From: Bacteroidales bacterium
GTDB lineage: Bacteria > Bacteroidota > Bacteroidia > Bacteroidales > Marinilabiliaceae
NCBI GenBank assembly: GCA_017417385.1
Contig: JAFPZF010000003.1
Location: 1 to 64,000 of the forward strand
DNA length: 64,000 bases
Direction of reading: 5' to 3'
A program made the position numbers and the translations under genes. The notes under the pieces were generated by a model. The model was not told where the DNA came from and did no database searches. It saw only the letters and a program-made list of their open reading frames with translations. Shown here piece by piece: positions 32,229 through 40,300 of the stretch. How positions within the stretch are numbered: the first letter of the stretch is position 1; every line of letters starts with the position of its first letter.

Positions 32229-34310
32229 ATGAAGAATATGAAGCGATTGTTGAACAGAGCCATATTGTTGACAGCCGTGCTAACGATGTCGGCGGCAGGC
32301 TGGGCACAGAAGCGACCCGTCGTGACGTGGGACAGACAGAGCCTGATGATGAACGGTCGGAGAGTCTGTCCAGTCATGGGAGAGATACATTACTCTCGCA
32401 TCCCGGCGGAGGAGTGGGAGACAGAGGTCAGGAAGATGAAGGAAGGCGGGGTGACGATGATTGCCACATACGTATTTTGGAACCACATAGAGGAGCAGGA
32501 AGGCATATACAGGTGGGACGGACAGCGGTCGCTACGCACCTTTCTAGAGGTGTGCAAGAAGGCCGACATGCCAGTCATCTTGAGACTCGGTCCGTTCTGT
32601 CATGGGGAAGTCAGGAACGGAGGAATCCCCGACTGGGTATTCGAGAAGGGTTGCAAGCTCAGGCAGACCAATCCCGAGTTTCTGAAGATGTGCGAGATCC
32701 TATACAGACAGATATTCACGCAGGTACAGGGATTGCAGTGGAAAGACGGTGGGCCCGTAGTTGCGGCGCAGTTTGACAACGAGTACAGGGGACACGGGGC
32801 GTACCTCATGGCGTTGAAGAAGATAGCGCAGGAAGCAGGTATCGACCTCCCGTTCTACACGCGTACAGGGTGGCCCAAGCTAAGCACGCCGGTGCCATAC
32901 GGGGAGATGCTGCCGCTATATGGAGACTATGCAGACGGATTCTGGGACAAGGAGACGAAAGAGGGGACGGGCAACTATTACAAAGGATTCAATTTCAAGG
33001 GTTTCAGATCGTCGACAGCCATAGGCACAGATATACTCGGCACTCAGGAGGCGAAGGTCAGTCAGGGTGATGACGCATATCCGTACTTCACGTGCGAGCT
33101 AGGTGGCGGGATGGCGACGGCGTATCATAGGCGTCCATATATATATGCAGACGATGCCTATTCGCTGGCGATAGTCAAGTTAGGGAGCGGGTCGAATCTA
33201 CTCGGGTATTACATGTATCATGGGGGTACGAATCCCGAGGGAGTGCTACACACCCTCAACGAGTGCCAGACGTCGCCCGGGACAGCCAACAACGACCTGC
33301 CCGTCTGCACGTACGACTTCCAGGCGCCGTTAGGCGAGTTCGGGCAGAGGAATCAGCAGTACTACAGACTGCGGCCGATACACCTCTTCATGCAGGACTG
33401 GGGTGAGGAGTTGGCAACCATGGAGGCAACATTTCCGACGCCGCAGGACCTGAAGAAAGGTGAGGACAGCCAGCTCAGGTGGTCGATTAGAAGCAAGGGT
33501 GAAGAAGGGAAAGAAGGGAAAGCCGGGAAGCAGACAGGTTTCGTCTTCATCAACAACTATGAGAGGTTTGCAAATCTCGGGGAGAAGAAGAACGTGCAGA
33601 TCGAGGCGTGCGGCGTCAAACTACCCAAGATGACAATCCCGGGTGGGTGCATGGCCATACTGCCAGTGAACGTCGACGGGATAGAGTATGCGACGGCGCA
33701 GATGGTGGCGAAGCGAGAGGGGAAGATATACATGATGCAGGTCTCGGGACTCCCGACGACAATCAAGATGGCGGACGGGAAGACAATGAAGAAAGTCAAG
33801 CCGCTGGGAGTCGACGTCCCAGTATATCGGAACATATACCTCTTGACCCAGGAGGAGGCTGAGCGGCTGTTCCTCCCGAAGGAGGCCGTTGTCACCAAGC
33901 TGAGCGTGGATGTCAAGAAAGTCAAGGAGGCTGGGGCGCTCAGGAAGATAGAGAAAGGGCGTGCTCGGGTAGCGGCTGCGCCGACAGAGGACGAGTGGGC
34001 GGCTGCGGCAGTCTATAAGATAGCCATAGACACAGCCATAGCCAACAAGTATCGGAGACCATTGCTGAGGATAGCGTATAGGGGTGACTGTGCGAGACTT
34101 TATGTCGGCGGGAAGCTCGTGGCGGACAACTTCTACTATGGCAGGCCGTTCGACTATGGACTATGGAGGGGACAGGGGGACGTCAAGGAGATAGAGCTAA
34201 GAGTGCTGCCGTTGCAGCCAGAGGCGCCGATATACCTACCGAGGGAGGCGAGCAAGGAGGCAGGAGAGATGGTGGAGAGTGTGGAGATGATAGTTGGTGA
34301 GGAAGAGTAG
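32229..34310 (+). CDS. GH35 beta-galactosidase
   Basis: A 693-residue exported glycoside hydrolase that removes terminal beta-galactose. After the signal peptide (about 1-26, ending AAGWAQ) the TIM barrel begins MNGRRVCPVMGEIHYSRIPAEEW. The acid/base glutamate is in FDNEYR (Glu about 185). The nucleophile is in TCELGGGMATAYHRRP (Glu about 290), followed by YYMYHGGTNPEG. The C-terminal half holds beta domains. The FDNEYR form differs from the usual IENEYG, but both key glutamates are present. It could trim galactan or arabinogalactan side chains of pectin. A decayed copy of part of its 3' half lies at 35222-35362. Confidence 0.9.
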   Translation: MKNMKRLLNRAILLTAVLTMSAAGWAQKRPVVTWDRQSLMMNGRRVCPVMGEIHYSRIPAEEWETEVRKMKEGGVTMIATYVFWNHIEEQEGIYRWDGQRSLRTFLEVCKKADMPVILRLGPFCHGEVRNGGIPDWVFEKGCKLRQTNPEFLKMCEILYRQIFTQVQGLQWKDGGPVVAAQFDNEYRGHGAYLMALKKIAQEAGIDLPFYTRTGWPKLSTPVPYGEMLPLYGDYADGFWDKETKEGTGNYYKGFNFKGFRSSTAIGTDILGTQEAKVSQGDDAYPYFTCELGGGMATAYHRRPYIYADDAYSLAIVKLGSGSNLLGYYMYHGGTNPEGVLHTLNECQTSPGTANNDLPVCTYDFQAPLGEFGQRNQQYYRLRPIHLFMQDWGEELATMEATFPTPQDLKKGEDSQLRWSIRSKGEEGKEGKAGKQTGFVFINNYERFANLGEKKNVQIEACGVKLPKMTIPGGCMAILPVNVDGIEYATAQMVAKREGKIYMMQVSGLPTTIKMADGKTMKKVKPLGVDVPVYRNIYLLTQEEAERLFLPKEAVVTKLSVDVKKVKEAGALRKIEKGRARVAAAPTEDEWAAAAVYKIAIDTAIANKYRRPLLRIAYRGDCARLYVGGKLVADNFYYGRPFDYGLWRGQGDVKEIELRVLPLQPEAPIYLPREASKEAGEMVESVEMIVGEEE

Positions 34311-34328
34311 AAAAGGGGAAGAGAAGGG

Positions 34329-34353
34329 AAAAACCTAATTTCTAGAAATTTCC
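34329..34353. repeat. Solo right end of the hairpin element family
   Basis: AAAAACCTAATTTCTAGAAA then TTTCC. The core AATTTCTAGAAATT is itself palindromic here. No partner end is found. Confidence 0.55.
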
Positions 34354-34375
34354 TAGATAGGATATGATAAAGAAA

Positions 34376-34407
34376 GATGCCTCTCGCACCGAACGGCGGG
34401 AGGCATC
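34376..34407 (-). terminator. Terminator after the Sel1/TPR-like gene
   Basis: On the minus strand GATGCCTC pairs with GAGGCATC, with extra pairing towards the loop, and is followed by TTTCTTT. It lies just past the stop codon at 34414. Confidence 0.75.
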
Positions 34408-34413
34408 TAACAT

Positions 34414-35019
34414 TTATTCAGGTCTTGGGGTGTCTGGGTGGTAGCCGTGGGAGACGGCGAAGTCGTAGGCCTCTTGAGCTTCGCGGAGAAGCATGAGAGG
34501 GAGTTCGGCGAAGCCATTGGGGTTGTCCTCGTCCTTAGAGCGGTTGATAAGTTCCGTTATCTTTTTGACAATCCACCTAATCAGTGCAAAGAACCATCTG
34601 TCTTGTCTATTGCCGTAGTGGAGCTCTTCGAACTCGTCATTCTGAGCTTCTTGAGCCTTGGCGTACATGACTTGGCTATGGAGGTAGGCGAGACGAGGGT
34701 CACCGTTCTTGTAGCCATCTCGGTAGAGTCCGGGCAGTTCGCTGTCGTTTGGTGCCTCGTGAGTATAGAAGTTTTCGAGGAAGAGAGTAGCGTCGAGGAT
34801 GCCGTAGTAGGAAGCCTTCTTGAAGAAGAGGAAGGCCGTGTCGATGTCACGTTGACAGCCGATGCCGTCGTAGCATCGTCGGGCGTACTCGTATAGCGCT
34901 TGAGGGTGTCGGAGTTCGGCAGCCTGCTTGAAGAAGGCGAAGGCCTCGGTCAGGTTGCCTTGACGGTCGGCGGCGAGCGCCTTGTCGTAGAGGTCTTTAG
35001 GGTTGGTGGTGTTGTTCAT
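34414..35019 (-). CDS. Sel1/TPR-like repeat protein
   Basis: A 201-residue protein with no signal peptide. The N-terminal part (about 8-85) carries two helix-pair repeats of the Sel1 type (LTEAFAFFKQAAELRHPQAL, then YEYARRCYDGIGCQRDIDTA). The C-terminal part has a helical, partly hydrophobic stretch (RWFFALIRWIVKKITELINR, about 141-160) that may sit on the membrane, then QEAYDFAVSHGYHPD. Sel1 proteins are usually scaffolds for protein contacts. It is a single-gene unit with its own terminator. No partner is evident. Confidence 0.7.
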   Translation of the reverse strand: MNNTTNPKDLYDKALAADRQGNLTEAFAFFKQAAELRHPQALYEYARRCYDGIGCQRDIDTAFLFFKKASYYGILDATLFLENFYTHEAPNDSELPGLYRDGYKNGDPRLAYLHSQVMYAKAQEAQNDEFEELHYGNRQDRWFFALIRWIVKKITELINRSKDEDNPNGFAELPLMLLREAQEAYDFAVSHGYHPDTPRPE

Positions 35020-35221
35020 AGGTATATAAGTTAAGCTGAGAGGTAGGAATTATTTGTCAGGAGGGGTATGAATTTCTTCAGAGGGGAGAGGAGGTGTTAT
35101 GATTGTTTTCGTTTTGTTGGTAGGTTTTCCATAAAAATGAAAGCATAGTGAAGGTGCAATCATAGAAGACAAAGATAGAGAGAAGCGAGGTGAAAAGCAA
35201 GTGGTTGGAGTGACGCGGGAG
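35020..35221. other. Gene-free stretch upstream of the GH35 remnant
   Basis: About 200 bases with no recognisable gene. It is richer in T than its surroundings (for example TTGTTTTCGTTTTGTTGG near 35105) and holds no clear promoter. It may be further decayed sequence of the duplicated segment. Confidence 0.4.
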
Positions 35222-35362
35222 GCGAGACTCCCGATGACAATCAAGATGGCGGACGGGAAGATGATGAAGAAAGTCAAGACATAGAGGTTAACGCTCTAGT
35301 CTATTGGAATATACATATCTTGACTCAGGGGATAGAGCGTCTGTTCCGGGGGGCGAAATTCT
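35222..35362 (+). pseudogene. Decayed fragment of a GH35 gene
   Basis: From 35225 the sequence runs colinear with 33748 onwards of the intact GH35 gene at a constant offset of 1477 bases (shared words GACTCCCGA, ACAATCAAGATGGCGGACGG, AAGAAAGTCAAG), with one 3-base loss near 35330. The frame corresponding to TIKMADGKMMKKVK meets a stop codon (TAG) at once afterwards. It is therefore a relic of a duplicated gene, not a functional coding region. Confidence 0.85.
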
Positions 35363-35368
35363 GCGGGG

Positions 35369-35435
35369 AATGCACGAAAGTGGTCGCTAACATGCTAAAA
35401 ACACCCCATCAGCGACCGATTTCGTGCATTTTTTC
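35369..35435 (+). terminator. Long terminator-like hairpin before the ATPase gene
   Basis: AATGCACGAAA (35369-35379) pairs perfectly with TTTCGTGCATT (35420-35430), and GGTCGCT pairs with AGCGACC inside, followed by a run of six Ts ending TTTTC. It lies after the GH35 relic and 62 bases before the ATPase start. It may be the old terminator of the lost gene. Confidence 0.75.
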
Positions 35436-35458
35436 ATAGCGGATTGAGGGGAAAGGAG

Positions 35459-35466
35459 TATATTTG
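35459..35466 (+). promoter_or_regulatory. Possible -7 box of the ATPase gene
   Basis: TATATTTG fits TAnnTTTG, 30 bases before the ATG. No good -33 element was found at the right distance. Confidence 0.4.
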
Positions 35467-35496
35467 CGGCATAAGTTCAACAATAATCAAGATGGT

Positions 35497-36951
35497 ATGA
35501 ATAAGCTTTTCGTTGGACGCGAGAAAGAACAGCAGCAGTTGAGGGAATATCTCAACTCGGAACAGTCGGAATTCATAGCAGTGTATGGACGTAGGCGCGT
35601 AGGCAAGACATTCCTCATACAGAAAGTCATCGGCAATGATTATGCCTTTTACGTGGCTGGCATGAACAGTGTTTCTATGCGCATTCAATTGAAAAACTTC
35701 ATGCAGGGTATTAGAAGTAACCATCCTGAAGTTCCTGTTGTCCAGACGTGGCTTGATGCATTCATAGCACTTGAGACTTATTTGGGAACCTTGCCAGAAG
35801 GGAAAAAGATAGTTTTTATCGACGAAATGCCATGGATGGACACACCACGCTCAAATTTTATCAGTGGCTTGGAGCATTTCTGGAATTCATGGGCATCATG
35901 GCGTGATGACATCAAGCTGATAGTCTGTGGTAGCGCGACGTCATGGATTATCAACAACCTGATTAAGAATAGGGGCGGCCTTCATAACCGTGTAACCCAT
36001 AAGATTCCGTTAAAGCCCTTTACGCTGAAAGAGTGCCAGATGTATTTTGATGCACGTGGATTTCGCTTGTCAACAAAGCAGATTGCCGAGTGCTACATGG
36101 TTCTTGGTGGCGTGCCATTCTACCTGTCGAAAATGAACAAGGGCGAAGGAGTGTCACAGAATATAGACAGGCTAGTTTTTGCCGAGGACGGCGAACTGCA
36201 TGACGAGTTCCAAAGTTTGTACAATTCGCTGTATAAGAATGCCTCCAACCACATAAAGATTGTTACTGCGTTGGCGACAAAAGGAAAGGGACTGACCCGA
36301 CAGGAAGTACTTGAGAGTACGAAACTGTCCGACAATGGAAAGTTCTCCATGATGCTTGAAGAGCTAGAAAGTTGTGGGTTTATCCGCAGCTATGAACCTT
36401 TCATTATGACAAACGGAAATCAGACGAATAAGAATTCCGAGATAAGAAAAAACACGGATACGCTTTATCAGCTTGTCGATGCCTTTACTCTGTTCTACTT
36501 TCAGGTCGTGATGAAAGCAGATGCACGTGATGCCAACTATTGGTCAAACAATCAGAACTCGCATGTCTATAGCACATGGAGTGGACTGTCGTTCGAGGTG
36601 CTATGTTTGAACCATGTGGAGCAAATCAAGAAGGCGCTAGGCATATCTGGTATAACAGCTAATGTCTTTTCGTGGTTTGGCAAAGGAGAGCAGCGTTCTG
36701 CGCAGATAGACATGCTCATTGACCGAGCGGACAGGACTATCAATATCTGTGAGATGAAGTTCTGGAATAGGCCGTACACTATGACTGCCAAGGACGAAGA
36801 TGATATCGAGCGCAAGGTATCAACATTCATTGAAGCAACAAACACAGATAAGAATGTCATTGTGACAATGATAACGACCAAGGGCATTGACAGGAATGAA
36901 CATTCTGAATGCATCCAGCGAGAACTCATTCTGGATGATTTGTTTTGCTGA
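35497..36951 (+). CDS. AAA ATPase with C-terminal nuclease-like (DUF234-type) domain
   Basis: A 484-residue ATP-binding protein of the archaeal-type ATPase/DUF234 group. Walker A is GRRRVGKT (31-38) and Walker B is KKIVFIDEMPW (about 103-113). A winged-helix part follows (TRQEVLESTKLSDNGKFSMM, about 270-290). The C-terminal part has a PD-(D/E)xK-like pattern (QIDMLIDR, then ICEMKF). ATG 35497 is preferred to the upstream TTG because FVGREKE is the usual start region of the family. Codon use (GAA, CGC, GCC) differs from plus-strand neighbours that prefer GAG and AGG, which suggests horizontal acquisition. The biological role of this family is unsettled; defence or mobile-element maintenance are possible. 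Confidence 0.8.
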   Translation: MNKLFVGREKEQQQLREYLNSEQSEFIAVYGRRRVGKTFLIQKVIGNDYAFYVAGMNSVSMRIQLKNFMQGIRSNHPEVPVVQTWLDAFIALETYLGTLPEGKKIVFIDEMPWMDTPRSNFISGLEHFWNSWASWRDDIKLIVCGSATSWIINNLIKNRGGLHNRVTHKIPLKPFTLKECQMYFDARGFRLSTKQIAECYMVLGGVPFYLSKMNKGEGVSQNIDRLVFAEDGELHDEFQSLYNSLYKNASNHIKIVTALATKGKGLTRQEVLESTKLSDNGKFSMMLEELESCGFIRSYEPFIMTNGNQTNKNSEIRKNTDTLYQLVDAFTLFYFQVVMKADARDANYWSNNQNSHVYSTWSGLSFEVLCLNHVEQIKKALGISGITANVFSWFGKGEQRSAQIDMLIDRADRTINICEMKFWNRPYTMTAKDEDDIERKVSTFIEATNTDKNVIVTMITTKGIDRNEHSECIQRELILDDLFC

Positions 36952-36987
36952 TAATCACGAGATTTGAGTTCCCACAAAGGGTATTTG

Positions 36988-37037
36988 TACCGGCATTGTA
37001 GCACGGACGTACTAAGCGTCTGAATGCAATGCCGGTA
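36988..37037 (+). terminator. Terminator-like hairpin after the ATPase
   Basis: TACCGGCATTG (36988-36998) pairs perfectly with CAATGCCGGTA (37027-37037) around a 28-base loop. The sequence after it (AATAATTC) lacks a T run, so it may be a stability or end-processing hairpin instead. Confidence 0.55.
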
Positions 37038-37198
37038 AATAATTCTGGGCAGAATAGAGGGGAGAATCAAGGGGTTGGACGGACCTTTGGTGAAACGTGA
37101 GGAAGGGTTTGCGGAGGGGTGTGGAAATGTGTTGGAGGACATCAGTGAAAATGGCTTATATTTTGCTTAGAATCGTAGGTAGATAGCGAAAAAATGCT

Positions 37199-37206
37199 TA
37201 GATTTG
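37199..37206 (+). promoter_or_regulatory. Possible -7 box of the giant gene
   Basis: TAGATTTG fits TAnnTTTG, about 100 bases before the ATG at 37307. No -33 partner was found, so this is tentative. Confidence 0.3.
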
Positions 37207-37306
37207 CCTATTGCTGTCGTGGTGTGTATGCACGTTTTTGCAGTAATTTTTGTTGGAATGCAAAGTGAGTGCGATGCCATGACGGCCTAACATAAAACGT
37301 AAATAT

Positions 37307-40300
37307 ATGATTGCAAAAGCAATGAACGATATACAGGAAGAAGCTCAGTCATCCGCAGAGGCTATGAGAGGAAGTGAGCGGGTGCTGTCTTTGTCTGAGA
37401 AACAAGGATTTTGTATGAAAATGAAAGATGTGTGCGGAGCGGCAAAGCGGTTGCTGCTTATGTTGTTCATATTCATGGCGTTTGGTCTGGAGGCGATGGC
37501 GGGTGTTGGCGTCAAGGCGTCTACCAGTACCGAAGGAACGGGAACAACTACCAGATATTATATCAATTTGGAGTTGAATGATAAGTCTGGGCGCGCAGTC
37601 AGTACTTATACAGGCACTGGAAATCCGAGTATAACTGTTGTCACGGACCAGGGGAGTTTTACGAATGTGTATGATGGAACAAATGCTCAAACTAAGGCGA
37701 GGTTTGTTAGTGATATTTTGAAATTAAGTGTAACAAGGACACAGTATGATAATTTCAGAAACTCTGGTACGCTTACGATAAATGGATTAAATGCGATTAA
37801 TTCGGACTTGCCATCGTCAGTCACTTTGGATTCGAATATGCAGTGGGCGTATCCGAATACGGGTGGCGATTATTGTGCGAGCATCATGATGGGATACAAT
37901 GGTAACGCACGACAAGATGGGTATATCACGATTGACCTCACCGAAGATGGATTCTCATATCAGGGACTGAGTTCAGACTCTCCATATCCTTTGACTATAA
38001 ATGGGTATACGTTTAACTATAACACATCCTTAGTTAATACGAATTCCTATACAATAAATACGGGTGGGCGTATCATTTTGCGCACGGATGGCGGAACGAC
38101 AGGTTCTGGTAGGCTTTTTTCAGCGGCGAATATAGCAGTTGAGGGTCTTAATGCTATAGCACCAGCCTTTGATGACTATGTGAAGTTTTCTTTGGGGGAA
38201 GGACAGACGCAGGTTTGCCAAAGTGACGCAGCGCTCTCATGTGCGAAGGTCTCGATGCATGCGCAGAGGACCACTTCAACACAGACCGGCGATGTCATGG
38301 CGTATACGTTGCTCGTTAAGATCACAAAGGACGGGCAAGCGATAGATATAGAGAACACAGTCTCGAGTATAGTATTTAATGGTCAGACGAGACGTACCAT
38401 AACATACGGTGTTCCTTCTGGTCAGAATACAGTGACTAATGCAGGAACTATTACAGCTTATGCAAATCTTTTCGGAAATCTTTCGTCAAGTAATTATTAC
38501 GCATCAGAGGAGAATCCGCGTCAGGCGCAAACGTTTTGGACGGATAAGTTTGGAGGACAGAAGTGTATAGCATTCTACGTTTCTTCTACTGAGTACAATC
38601 AGATTTTGTGGAACTCCAATAGTGGGTACACCATTGAGGGTTTCTCGGATTTGGATGAGAGTCTTTCGGGCTACACGTTTGTCATAGAGGGTGTTCAGCC
38701 GTGTAACACATGTCCTGCGCAGTGGGAGGTAAAACTTGATGTGGATGCGAGCCAGAATTGTGAAGGGGACTATGCCTTCATGCAGTTCAATACAGTCGCA
38801 GGCGTCCAGTACTACTTCGAGAAGTGGGATGGTGGTGACTGGGTTCCACAGGAGCTCTTCCCAGCTTCTGGTACAGGCGTGACAAGTTTCGTTGCAACGC
38901 AGACAGTGCCTAATGCTCAGTTCTTCGTAAACAATGCTCAGGGTGGTGACGAGTATCGCGTAAGGGCTACTTGCGGTGGTACGATGAAGTACACCTATGA
39001 TGGACGAAAGGGCGATAGGTTTATCATACAGAGCTACAGTCCGGAGACAAACGTCAACAAGGTAGCATGTCTTAACAATCTTGCAGGTGATGTCGTTCAC
39101 GTGGAGAACGCCGAGGTTGGCGTATTGTACTACCTCTGCAAGGATGACGCACCTGTTGATGGTTATGATGCACAGGGGAAGCCGAACTCGTTCAAGGTTA
39201 AATGTACTTACGACAATCAGAACCAGACAGTCATTGAACTTGATGGACTGACAGATCCAGGAGAGTACACAGTATGGGCGGTGAAGGATCCTTGTCCACC
39301 TGCTCGAGTCCCGGGTGTCGTTACAGTCGTCACTCTCGATGGGCAGCTTTCTCTTGCTGTAGAGTGTGTCAGTGGAGCTTCGGGAGACAAGTGGAATGTA
39401 AGGCTTGAAGGAGTTTCGGCAGGAGGGAATCTTGATTACTATCTATATAAAGACGGGGAATCCAACCCTGTAGCTGAGAGTTCGCGAGTAGGAAATGTCT
39501 GGACGATAGACAAGCCGACGTATGGAGCAGCGACAACAACGGCGGGCAAGTATTATGTGAGGGCGACGTCGCGTTGTGGTACGATACGTTCCAACTATGT
39601 CTCGATACCTCATAGCTACCGCATATCTGAGCCTACGGGACTTTGTGGTGGTTCTACTTTTGAAATCACTCTGTCACAGAGCGATGAAGACGTAGATTAC
39701 CTTGTTTATACATCTGAATCTGCGACAGGAATAAAGTCAGTCTATAATAATGCGACGATTTCGGGAACGCTTGGAGGTGCAATAACGATAACAGTAGCAG
39801 ATGCGCCGAAGGGTTTCTATTATGTGATGGCCCGTCCGAAGGGATCGAGGATAACGACGAGCACCTGCATGGTACAGATGGAGGGGCATGTCGAGGTAGG
39901 CGAGGAGCCGACGAACCTGACGCTTAATCCGTCAAGTTCAGTTTGTGCTGGAACAGATCTGTCGATATCTGGCATGAACAGCAACTATACGTACTTCATC
40001 TACGATGGGTCTCGATATAAGCAGGTATCTTCGACGCCAGCGACAACCGCTACTATGAAAATCAACGTTGCCGGTACATACGAGTTCTATGCGACATGTG
40101 GCAGCAACGACAATTATGTAGGACCGCTTGCTACTATTGAAGTTTCAGAGATTGACATAGATCAGAACGTACGAATCTCGACGTCGACGACAGTAGGATG
40201 TGAGGGAGACCCGGAGACGAGTTTCACGTTGACTGGAGCGCAGGTAGGAGCGACATATACAGTATGGAAGAAAGTCGGTGATTATGCAGACCCGGACTCG

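Larger units (their letters stand above)
36952..37306. other. Gene-free stretch between the ATPase and the giant gene
   Basis: It begins with a long hairpin (see terminator entry). Two -7-like words are present: TAGATTTG (37199-37206, perfect TAnnTTTG) and a near match around 37159. No partner at -33 was found for either. Nothing else was recognised. Confidence 0.45.

Noticed and set aside
35050-35277. Minus-strand 75-codon frame
   Set aside because: It is the reverse complement of the GH35 relic; a similar antisense frame exists opposite the intact GH35 gene.
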